Positions 7,209 to 15,734 of a stretch of 22,204 nt of DNA are shown piece by piece. The translations under genes were made by a program, and so were the position numbers. Position 1 is the stretch's first letter; each line of letters starts with the position of its first letter. Source of the DNA: Gracilaria caudata (Eukaryota > Rhodophyta > Florideophyceae > Gracilariales > Gracilariaceae); the NCBI GenBank assembly GCA_030374735.1, contig JASCIV010000376.1, forward strand, positions 1-22,204, written 5' to 3'. The notes below the pieces were generated by a model, which ran no database searches, was not told the origin of the DNA, and saw only the letters and a program-made list of their open reading frames with translations.

Positions 7209-9688
7209 CGATTGTCCCAGAGCAACGCATGCAGAGCGCGCCAGCCTTCATCACAGTCGTTCCAAACACAGCCTTCACAAACTCGTTCCTATCTTCCGCG
7301 AACCGCGTTAAGCTCACCAAAAGTTCGCCACATGATTCGCGACAAAACTTTTACGCTCCGCGAAGAGCCACGGTCAACGCCTGTCAAAACAAACATGACC
7401 AAAATGAGCGTCCGCTTTCTTCGCTCAATGTAACAAGAAGACAAGCGCTACAACTTTCGAGTGCAGCGTTAGGCTTCGCCACAATGGGTGTAATGGTACG
7501 TTTGAAAGAACAATTTCGTCTCATCTCGCCCAAGGCCGTTTTATCCTCGCTTGGTTTGCCTCAAGCCCCAACTCGTTCTGCCGTTCAACCGGCGATAGCA
7601 CTCGAACAACAATCACAACGTTTGCAAGAAGCTTTTCAATACATCCAAAACATTGATTCACGACCTGCGGTGAACTGCCCAGACTTTCCACGATCATCAG
7701 ACTGGATAAACAGTCGTCCGCTAAGTTTTTCAAAAGAGCTCAAAGGAAAGTTAGTGCTCTGTGATTTCTTCACCTATTGTTGTATCAATTGTCAACATGT
7801 GCTTCCGAAACTGCGACAACTGGAAGCAAAGTACGGCGAAGATGGCAGTGGCGGACTTGTTGTTGTCGGTGTACATTCTGCAAAGTTTACCGCCGAAAGA
7901 GAAACTGCCAATATCGCCGCTGCGGTGGAGAGATATGACGTGCGTCATCCAGTCGTCAATGACGAACGAATGGCGCTTTGGAATGCGCTCGGCGTCAGTT
8001 CTTGGCCTACCCTGGCCTTGGTTGGACCGCGAGGAAACTTGCTTGCAGTTTGGGCTGGAGAGAGACAAGAGGATGATATTGACGCTATCATAGCCGCTGC
8101 CTTGGAATACTACTCGCCCGTGATAGATCATCGACCATTGCCCAAAGCTCCAAAGCGAAGCGCTCTTTTGAAGCAACCGTCCGAATCGCCGCTGCGATAC
8201 CCAGGCAAGGTCGCTCTCTCTGCAAGTGGTGATCGCCTTTATGTATCAGATTCGGGAAATAATCGCGTCCTTGAAGTGGACGCGCAATCTCGACGAGTTT
8301 TGCGCGTTTTTGGAAGCGGGGAGGCTGCGTTCATCGACTCGGAAGATCCGCAAAGGGCGGCGTTCCACACCCCACAAGGTCTGACTGAGCGTGAAGGGGT
8401 TCTGTACATCGCTGACACAGAATCCCATGCGGTGCGTGCGGTAGATCTTCGATCCGGAAGTGTCACCACAATCGGTGGCAATGGCGAGCAAGGTTTTGAC
8501 TACGTTGGGGGCAAGATGGGAAAACTTCAACCTCTATCTTCTCCTTGGGATGTGGAGGTGGTTCACGATACATTGTTTGTAGCAATGGCGGGTACTCACC
8601 AGATTTGGAGTCTAGAGCTGCCACCACCCGGAAACAATCGTTCTGTGTCAAGCGCGTGGCAGGTGTTCTCAGGAACTGGCAGAGAACTAGAAAAGAACTC
8701 GCCAAACGGTAAACTTGCTGGCTGGGCTCAACCGAGTCATCTGAGTGCAACATCAAAAGGTTGGATGTATGTGGCGGATAGCGAGTCTAGCTCTGTCCGT
8801 GGCATTGATGTCCAGGATCGGCTACATCCTACCAAAACGATTGCCGGTGGCGACGGGCTGATCGCCGAGAACTTGTTCGCATACGGTGACAAAGAAGGAC
8901 GCGGTGCAAATGCTAGGTTCCAACATCCCCTTGCGGTTTGCTATGATGAACGGCGCGATTTGATATACGTCGCGGATTCTTACAATCATCGAATCAAGGC
9001 GGTGGATATGTCAGGTGTCGCAAAAGTCTTGTGCGGCAGTGGTTCACCTGGTATGCGTGATGGCGTCGGGAAGGAAGCCATGTTTTGGGAACCTGCAGGT
9101 CTCGCCCTTTCGCCGAAAGGGGACAAGCTATACGTCTCCGATACAAACAATTTTGCTATTCGAATCGTCAACATTGAGAACAATACCGTTTCGACAATGT
9201 CATTTGCCTCAGCGGTTCCTCAGCCTGAGGTGCAGGACATGGGAAAGTCTTTGATTCCGTATCGACGGCGGGCGGTGCAGATATCTTGCAACCCGGCGAC
9301 ACCCAAGTCGACCATCAGTTTTGCAATTGGGCTTCCCGAGAAATCTCACTTTACGCCCGGCACAACAAGTAGATATCAAGTTAATCTGAAGAAGGAAACA
9401 ACCGAAAGTGGTCCTGCCGGTGGGGTTACAATTATGAACAGCGGCATAGTGAAACAGAACAGAAACTACGGTTCATTCGCAGTTAATCTGTCTGACTATT
9501 CAGGTCCGTTGGCAGTTTCAGATGCCATTGAGGTTGAAACCGTGACTTACTACTGCACAGATGATGATGGTACCTGTCGCACTGAAGCCGACATCTTCCA
9601 AATACCGTTGTCCAATGAAGCACCAGCTACTAATCAAGTGTCCCACACAATTGTTCCACGAATACCAGCGAATGCTCGGAGAGCATAA
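7205..9688 (+). CDS. Thylakoid-lumen thioredoxin-NHL protein (SOQ1/NHLRC2-like)
   Basis: This 827-residue protein combines a thioredoxin-like domain (about 150-300), six NHL beta-propeller repeats (about 325-670) and a C-terminal beta-domain. The redox motif CCINC at 192-196, in the context FFTYCCINCQHVLPKL, is that of NHLRC2 and of the lumenal part of plant SOQ1, which suppresses sustained qH photoprotective quenching. The NHL repeats show the family's YVSDSGNNRVLEVD / YIADTESHAVRAVD / YVADSYNHRIKAVD pattern. A C-terminal YYC-x6-C pair (Cys784, Cys791) may be redox active. The first 70 residues are Ser/Thr/Arg/Asn-rich with few acids, like a transit peptide, and are followed by TRRQALQLSSAALGFATMG (77-95), a twin-arginine plus hydrophobic segment typical of Tat lumen signals. 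Thylakoid-lumen location is therefore inferred. Unlike plant SOQ1 there is no HAD domain or membrane span. ATG 7205 is the first in frame; ATG 7229 (MQSAPAF) is an alternative. No introns. Confidence 0.88.
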   Translation: MTIVPEQRMQSAPAFITVVPNTAFTNSFLSSANRVKLTKSSPHDSRQNFYAPRRATVNACQNKHDQNERPLSSLNVTRRQALQLSSAALGFATMGVMVRLKEQFRLISPKAVLSSLGLPQAPTRSAVQPAIALEQQSQRLQEAFQYIQNIDSRPAVNCPDFPRSSDWINSRPLSFSKELKGKLVLCDFFTYCCINCQHVLPKLRQLEAKYGEDGSGGLVVVGVHSAKFTAERETANIAAAVERYDVRHPVVNDERMALWNALGVSSWPTLALVGPRGNLLAVWAGERQEDDIDAIIAAALEYYSPVIDHRPLPKAPKRSALLKQPSESPLRYPGKVALSASGDRLYVSDSGNNRVLEVDAQSRRVLRVFGSGEAAFIDSEDPQRAAFHTPQGLTEREGVLYIADTESHAVRAVDLRSGSVTTIGGNGEQGFDYVGGKMGKLQPLSSPWDVEVVHDTLFVAMAGTHQIWSLELPPPGNNRSVSSAWQVFSGTGRELEKNSPNGKLAGWAQPSHLSATSKGWMYVADSESSSVRGIDVQDRLHPTKTIAGGDGLIAENLFAYGDKEGRGANARFQHPLAVCYDERRDLIYVADSYNHRIKAVDMSGVAKVLCGSGSPGMRDGVGKEAMFWEPAGLALSPKGDKLYVSDTNNFAIRIVNIENNTVSTMSFASAVPQPEVQDMGKSLIPYRRRAVQISCNPATPKSTISFAIGLPEKSHFTPGTTSRYQVNLKKETTESGPAGGVTIMNSGIVKQNRNYGSFAVNLSDYSGPLAVSDAIEVETVTYYCTDDDGTCRTEADIFQIPLSNEAPATNQVSHTIVPRIPANARRA

Positions 9689-9896
9689 CGGAGGAAGGCA
9701 AAAACTAGCTCTAGATATACATTGTATGTAAATGGCAACAACTTGGTGTTATCTGCAGGAATGCAATCACGAGGTCCTTCGGACAGAGTTAGTGGAGCTG
9801 GCTCACCAGGCACGTTAACGTTGCAGGTGTAGCTAAACTTGCGCATTTGATCTGATTCTATGGGTTCCCTCTCACCAGCATACGCCAAGAGAGCGG

Positions 9897-10860
9897 TCAG
9901 AAGGCCTTAACAACCGTTACGTCAAAGTATAACGTGGCGTTGCGGGGAATACCGGGTGGCGGATTGTGTCCATATGCTAGATCCGGAGGAACGATTAAGT
10001 AACGCTCTCCACCTTCACGCATACCATTTATCCCGATATCAAATCCTTTCACACATTCACCCACACCAAGACGGAACTTGAACGGCTTTCGTGCGTCAGC
10101 TTTGTCAATTACTTTTCCGTTTTCTAATCTTAAGGTGTACTTCAAAGCCACGTTTCTTCCATGCACAACCTTCTTTCCGGAGCCGATAATGATATCCTGA
10201 AACTTTAGTCCCGAACGATGTTCAACGACCGGTAGACCACCTGCGCCTCGTTTCCTGACTGAGAGTTTCTTGCCTTTGTCTTCTTCCTTTCCAATACTCT
10301 CCTCCGCACCATCCTCATCATCCTCATCATCATTCGACATGCAATCATCTTCAGCATCACTATCACTGAAAACGACTTCCATGCCCATCATTCCGGCGCC
10401 CAATTCAATATCATCTTCGTCTTCGTCTTCATCAGTAAACTCAATTTCGTTTCCAACAACGTGAATTACAGCCCCAGCAGCAGACTTGCCGGCGATAGAA
10501 AGCCCAAGTCGAGAAGTAATAGGGAGGTCAAGTTTGGCATTTTCAGAACTTGAAGACAAAACCGCAACAGCTACTCTTTTCGAATGTTGCTCATCAGCGG
10601 ATTGCTCTTCTTCCACTTCTTCCTCTTCTTCTTCGGGTTTCAAAATTTCCAAGATAACTCGAGCCTTCTCTCTCTTTGGATGTCTCACAAGACAGGCCTT
10701 TAAAAAGTCAAACGAATAGAAACAGAAGCGGTTAGCACATAGCCAAGGTTCGCTCGCATAGATTCAATAGACTTACGTTGCTTAGGAAAACGTGTCGGTC
10801 GGGGGAAGCATCTATCCAGACTACCTTCCTCGGCTTGACTTCAACTCCTACAAACGTCAT
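9897..10860 (-). CDS. Nucleoplasmin-type FKBP peptidyl-prolyl isomerase (2 exons)
   Basis: Exons are 10860-10777 and 10697-9897, with a 79-nt GT-AG intron at 10776-10698; the product is 294 residues. Exon 1 supplies an N-terminus that a single-exon reading misses: MTFVGVEVKPRK (1-12), then HVFLSN joining ACLV, the nucleoplasmin-like start of nuclear FKBPs (yeast Fpr3/Fpr4, insect FKBP39, plant FKBP53). Long acidic stretches follow (a Glu-run near residue 53, DEDEDEDD and DDEDDED), then basic KKLSVRKR as a likely nuclear localisation signal. The C-terminal FKBP domain spans about 186-294 and keeps the folding core (PPDLAYGHN, IPRNATLYFDVTV). Some drug-pocket positions differ from FKBP12: the FD pair is ID, and the pocket Trp is Phe in VKGFDIG. 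The expected role is a nuclear prolyl isomerase and histone chaperone acting on chromatin. The intron has GTAAGT, a GCTAAC branch-like site and a TTTAAAG acceptor. The family fit on both sides of the junction makes the splice call firm. Confidence 0.92.
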
Positions 10861-11648
10861 CTGAGCCAAGCCTTAGTTGGGCAGGTTTGAGCTCTGGGAA
10901 AAGTAGAGTTTAGACCGTGGCGCTTTGACGAGTGAGATGGCGCGCCAAGTTAGTTATAGTTTAGACCTCTTCGCAAAGTCTGTCGGCCTTATCAGGTCCT
11001 CGTGCGAACTATACGGAGCTTCTTCGAAATGCAAAACGTCTCGCTCTCGCGTGTTTTATCCAACTGTTTGTACGAACGTTGTTTCGTCGGCCCCAGAACT
11101 CGAAATGTTTGATTCGCCGCAATGGATCAATTGGTATTTGTTGATGCCTCTGGACTAATTGAAAGGCACTCGAACTAATGGAAATGTACAGAACAAGGTC
11201 CACTGGACCTTGTTCCTGGACCTTGTTTTTTCCGAGGCAACACCTAATTACCAATTAATCCGTCCAATGATGCTCGGAAAGCTTGATGTTTGGGTCGGCT
11301 GATTGGTCAAACGCACTCAGTTGCATCCTCAATGGATCCTTGCTGTTAGTTGGGTACAACATGATTGTCTAACTTAGATTGGACTTTCCCCTTCTCCCCC
11401 GCATTGCTCCAGAAATCCCCCTCGTCCAGACGGCTCTTTGAGCAGTTCTACACCGTTGTAGTGAGTTCGAGCTCTTGATCCGGAACGGGTCCCTCCCCAA
11501 TAGAAAATCCTGAAGCTGGAATAAAACCAGAGTTGGAAATTCCTCAACGTCCACGTTATACTCAACTGAAAAGCTTCGCACGAACCGTCGGAGCACTTCA
11601 CAAACCGCTGCAAAAAGTTATTGAAAACGGCTGCTTTCTCCAACAAGA
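10861..11648. promoter_or_regulatory. Divergent promoter, FKBP / PDI genes
   Basis: This 788-nt region between divergent starts is AT-richer than the first part of the window. It holds a strong inverted and direct repeat at 11191-11227, listed separately. A 73-codon ATG frame at 10937-11158 (plus) has a fair Kozak context but no recognisable domain. Minus-strand frames around 11369-11646 likewise show no family features. I call no gene here. Confidence 0.4.
11191..11227. repeat. 12-bp inverted repeat with an extra direct copy
   Basis: GAACAAGGTCCA (11191-11202) and TGGACCTTGTTC (11204-11215) are perfect reverse complements around a single C. The right arm is then repeated as TGGACCTTGTT at 11217-11227, 13 nt downstream. 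This gives one palindromic 25-bp site plus a half-site, about 330 nt from the FKBP start and 420 nt from the PDI start. A binding site for a dimeric factor, or a cruciform-forming element, are both possible. Confidence 0.55.
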
Positions 11649-12975
11649 ATGACTGGAAACTCCTTTACATCGCTTGTTCCACTGACGCTTCTTGCTGCCT
11701 TGATATCTCTCTCTCAAGCATATTACTACAATGATGTGTCGCCAGCAGATTTCGACACGCTTCTTAATCCAGAGAAAGCGTCAATCATGGTCGAGTTTTA
11801 TGCCCCATGGTGCGGTCATGTACGTTACTTCTCCGGGGAATGCAGAGAGCGACAAAACTTCTTCTAACCTCTTTCTGTAGTGCAAGAATCTGGCGCCAGA
11901 GTATCAGAAGCTAGGTGAAACATTCGAGCGCTCGAAGGATGTTGTCATTGCTCAGGTTGATGCTGATAAGCACAAAGAACTTGGTAACCGTTTCAAGGTT
12001 CAGGGTTTTCCAACACTGAAATGGATTCCAAAAGGATCGACATTTGAAGATGCAGAGGATGTCAGAGTCGCGAGAACTGCATCGGCTTTGCTAGACTTTG
12101 TCAATGAGAAGACTGGCGTTGAGAAGAAGCTCAAGGGCTCGATAGAAAACATTGTCGAGTTAACCCCAGGCAATTTTGAAAGAGTGACAGGGAGCGCAGA
12201 TCACCATACTCTTGTGGCTTTCGTTGAACCAAGGTGAGTTAATCAGAGAGTTTTTGCGGAACGAAGTTAACAGTGATTTTCATCTAACATTTAAGTGTAC
12301 TGCGCACCAACTGCTCTTGATCCCTGTTCAGCCAAGCCGTACGTCCTTACTTTCCCTTTCACCAATCCGGTTATAAGACCATATGTACTGACGATTTGAT
12401 TCATATAGTGCGCAGCAGCGTTACAAACTTGGAAGAAGGTTGCAACTCTTTTCTCAGAAGACAAGGAAGTTGTAGTTGGGAAGCTCGACGCGGACAAGTT
12501 TGGACTGATTGCCAAAGAACAAGAAGTTTCGACATTCCCAACTTTCAAGTATTATGGAAAGGCAGGAGCTCAAGTGTACGAAGGCGAATCAACGATAGAA
12601 GCGCTTGTAGCGTTCATTAACAAGTTGACGGGTATGGATGTGTCGTTCGATGACGGAGTAGTGCCCTCGGCTGGCAAGATTCTTGAGATATCTGAGTTTG
12701 TGAAGTCGTTCGTCAAAGCTGAAACAGAGGAGGAACGTGCGTCCTTGGTGGATACGTGCAAAGAAACTGTGGAAACACTAGATGCTAAAGCAAAAGAGAA
12801 TTTCGACTCCTACTCCAAGATATTCAAAAAGATAGCGGAAAAGGGTATTGGATACATCAGCAAAGAGAAGTCTCGGCTCATGTCGCTGCTTGATGATGAA
12901 GAAAGTTTACAACAAGCTCAGAGAAGGAAGTTCATGAAGAAACTGAATGTTCTCGAACATTTTACAGAACTTTGA
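11649..12975 (+). CDS. Protein disulfide isomerase with ERp29-like C-terminus (spliced)
   Basis: Proposed exons are 11649-11819, 11881-12233, 12332-12338 (7 nt) and 12409-12975, giving 365 residues with plan a-a'-ERp29C, as in plant PDIL2 and ERp38-type PDIs. A signal peptide spans 1-24 (hydrophobic core, then SLSQA). Domain a has the intact active site WCGHC (54-58) and a VQGFPTLKW cis-Pro block. The second thioredoxin domain (about 157-262) has STFPTFKYYGK but its active site reads PSQAC (174-178), one residue short and with a single Cys. The helical ERp29C domain covers about 265-365. The C-terminus HFTEL is not a canonical KDEL/HDEL signal. Introns 1 (GTACGT, CTAAC, CTGTAG) and 3 are phase 0 and interrupt each domain just before the second active-site Cys. 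The 7-nt exon restores frame between good consensus sites but is the weakest part of the model. Expected role: oxidative folding in the ER. Confidence 0.85.
12332..12338 (+). other. Proposed 7-nt microexon (CCAAGCC) of the PDI gene
   Basis: Exon 2 ends AG|GTGAGT with two bases of a codon left over, and exon 4 must be read as TGC GCA GCA to match the thioredoxin fold, so direct joining shifts the frame. CCAAGCC, between the acceptor CTGTTCAG and the donor GTACGT, restores it and encodes Ser-Gln-Ala. The alternative acceptor TTTAAG (ending 12295) meets an in-frame stop and lies only a few bases after the CTAAC branch-like site. RNA evidence is needed. Confidence 0.5.
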
Positions 12976-13897
12976 TCAAGAGTTTCTTTTGTGAACCCGA
13001 GGACAAGCAAGCTTGCGTTCGGAGAATATATAAATCTAAAGCTTTGCAAACTCCTGCGGTGGGTGAGCATAATATACACAATATAATTATGTCGAGCAAG
13101 TAACGCACACTTCGTGGGCTCATCATGAACCCACCATGTGTGCATGATGGGCTGCAGCTGAAGCGAACAAGGTCGGCATAACACACGCGTGCAAGTACAG
13201 TACGCAATCAAAAGCTCTTCGATGTTTCATGTTATCTGCTCACCGGTGTGTTAGAAGAGGAACGGAGAAGATTCCTGTAAAGACCGAATGCTTGAAAGCC
13301 ACGTCCTCGATTTTACTGATTACTGTTTACAAGCATTGTTCCTGAACCGACCAGACAAGCAATAAATTTTGATCAAGCGAGGCGCTAGGAGTACATCAAT
13401 TGGACAACTTCGAACAGAATCTTAAGTCTCAGACAACACGAGTTTCGGCAGGCACTTCTGTAGACAAACATAAGGGCTCAATTGTGTCCAACAAAGATTC
13501 TGCGTAGCACGTTGCGTCAAACTCTGAGAACAATATGCAGTTCTTTGAACAAGAAAAATGAATTAGAATTTGCCACAGTACTGGTTGATAGAACGGTAGT
13601 AATGGTTGCAAGCCACAAAGTCGCCGCCTTGCCCGAAGTCACTCGAACCAAAAACAGCCTTGTGGGAACGCAGGCGGCTACACGAAGTGTGTTTTGAGAA
13701 GACGCGCGTGTGGAAGGCGGATGTTTCAACTGAACTGTTGCTGAGAGATTTCCACACCATGCAGATGAATTCCAGGATGACTGGCAAGGTTTCGTTCTCC
13801 AATCATTGAACGCCTATAAACCTACCAATGCTTTCGAGCATCTCATCTTCTGGACAGCGTTCAGTGTCATGGTTTCTTCGTCGCAGAAGCCGAACAC
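12976..13897. other. Convergent intergenic region, PDI / BED-SDH genes
   Basis: These 922 nt separate two convergent stop codons, which is long for this compact window. Composition is mixed to AT-rich (for example around 13025-13090). Minus-strand frames at 13429-13611 and 13563-13802 and a plus frame at 13482-13697 show no known domain, and the last minus frame begins at a non-ATG codon. I see no tRNA, repeat family or transposon remnant. A missed small or spliced gene cannot be excluded. Confidence 0.4.
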
Positions 13898-15734
13898 TCA
13901 AGGATCGCGATCCCCCCAAGCCATGGTAGGATTTTGTTGTGGCGATACTGTGGGTACCGGAGGCACCGCAGTAGCCGCAGCAGCTGACATGGCGATCTGC
14001 ACTGCAGGAACTGTGGCAACCGAAGCGACCTGAGATGGCATGGATGTCGGTAAAGAAGTATTCAGTCCGGTTTGAATTGTATTCGGGATATTTGGCAACG
14101 GACTCGCAATGGGTGGCGCAACGTTCGTGGCGTGAGCGCTAGCTGGTTGTGTTGGTTGGGGCGTGCAATCAATAATGACCTTGATAGCCTTGCTCGTCCG
14201 GTTCCGTGAAGCCTCAAACGCATCCATTGCGTCGAGCATCTTGAAGCGATGCGTGACGAGCCTCTTCAGGTTGACCTTACCAGAATTGACAAGGTCCAGT
14301 GCTACAGGATACGTATTGCAGTAGCGGAAGACGCCACGAATGTCGAGTTCGCGAATTCCAATTTCTAGCGCTGGTAAGGGAACCTCAGGACGGCCCATGC
14401 CCACAAGTACAACCACTCCTCCGCGTTTCGCACCGTACACACAAGCTTTTATCGCAGAGTCCACACCGGATGCTTCAATGCACACATCAGCGTACGTTCC
14501 TTCTACAGAAACCTTTGGATCGGCTTCGCTGTGCGTGAGAATAGCTCTATTAGCTCCCAGCTCCTTGGCCACCTGAAGTCGGTCAGTATCAACGTCTTGA
14601 ATATAAATCTGAGAGGCGCCTGAGGCCCTCGCTGCGAGCATACACATGAGACCAATAGGCCCAGCACCAGTAATAAGCACAGTAGAGCCAAGCGTGACGC
14701 CTCCCCGACGGCACGCATGAATACCAACGGAGAGGGGTTCGAAAAGAGCAGCTTCGTCAAAAGAAATCATTGGTGTAAGTCTGTACAGGAAGCGAGCGGG
14801 ATGGACTACGAAATGGGCCAGCGAGCCATTGATTGGGGGAGTGGCTGCAAACTTGACGTCCGGGCAGAGGTTGTAGCGACCACCCCTGCACAGTGAGCAT
14901 CCAGCACACGGAACGCCCGGCTCGATAGCGACACGGTCTCCTTCTTCGACGTTGGTTACATTCTCACCCACGAGGCGAACCACACCAGATCCTTCGTGGC
15001 CCAGGATCATGGGCTTGTCGACTATGAAGTCACCAATACGACCATCGGTCCAATAATGTACGTCCTGCAGAAAAAGAGATATAGATGGGCTGTTAGATTT
15101 ACAGCTGCAACGGCGTGAGGACAATGATGGGTGAGCGCAAAGAGGGAGAACTTACAGATCCACAGATGCCAACGGATCGCATGGCAACAAGCACATGCCC
15201 CTCTGGAATTGCGGGGATGGGGACCTTTTCGATGCGCAAATCGCCGGCACCGTGAAGCACGATGGCTTTGTTTTCTACGCCGTCGACGTTAAGATGGGCG
15301 TTGGCCTTGAGAAGACCATCGTACTTGAGTCGCTTGGAAGGGTCAACGGGGTTCGCACCGGCCTGACGTTTGCGAAAGCGTGCGGGGTGACGCTCATACA
15401 CAGCCTTCTGCGAGGCGGGGATCTTGTCGCACTCAAGAATATGGTTCTTCATGGTCTCAATCTTGCCGCGAATTCTGGTCTCAATGTCGGCCTTGAGGCA
15501 GTATCGACAGTTGGCGATGCGGAACTTGGATTCTTCGCCGTTGACAGTTTGCCACATGCCCGCATCGGCGAAGAAAATCCATTCGGGTGAGCGCTTGGAG
15601 CGGTTGCGAATGCGGTTCTGACAGGCGAGTTTGACGAGATTGGGATCGAGTTCGCCTTCGGGGGCGTCATCCTGCGGTGCGGGTGCTATGGCCAAGGGCT
15701 GGGACATGTGTTGCGGTATGGGTTGCTGCGCCAT
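13898..15734 (-). CDS. BED zinc finger - sorbitol dehydrogenase fusion (2 exons)
   Basis: Exons are 15734-15156 and 15064-13898, with a 91-nt intron (GTAAGT, TCTAAC branch site, TTTCTGCAG); the product is 581 residues. The N-terminal part has a BED-type finger: SPEWIFF (49-55), then Cys76-x2-Cys79-x18-His98-x3-Cys102. Basic clusters RFRKRQ (119-124) and KRLK (134-137) could be nuclear localisation signals. From about 155 it is a zinc polyol dehydrogenase: GICGSDVHYW (catalytic Cys191), GHEGSG (His216, Glu217), structural Cys246/249/252/260, FEPLSVG (Glu302) and the GAGPIGL dinucleotide motif followed by DVDTDRL, whose Asp suggests NAD preference. The family reaction is sorbitol or L-iditol oxidation to a ketose. 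An 88-residue Pro/Ala/Thr/Ser-rich tail follows the enzyme. The ATG at 15734 has an ideal context (CACCATGG). The splice joins GICGS to DVHYW, an exact family match. The fusion lies within exon 1, so it is not a splicing artefact. Confidence 0.9.

Noticed and set aside
9634..9888. 84-codon minus-strand ORF between the Trx-NHL and FKBP genes
   Set aside because: It overlaps the end of the Trx-NHL coding region and has no family features; the rest is a shared 3' region.
10937..11158. 73-codon ORF in the FKBP-PDI divergent region
   Set aside because: ATG context is fair, but there is no domain, signal peptide or membrane segment, and frames of this size are expected by chance.
12296..12338. Alternative PDI exon encoding YCAPTALDPCSAK, which would restore two cysteines
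   Set aside because: Its reading frame is incompatible with both the two-base remainder of exon 2 and the frame needed in exon 4; the acceptor TTTAAG is too close to the CTAAC site.
13100..13160. Imperfect CATCATG/CATGATG hairpin in the convergent region
   Set aside because: Arms are only about 7 bp with mismatches beyond them; not better than chance in 900 nt.
13563..13802. Minus-strand ORF with Cys/His-containing end, possible missed gene
   Set aside because: It starts at a non-ATG codon; the internal ATG leaves about 65 residues of unrecognised sequence, and no splice-linked exon was evident.
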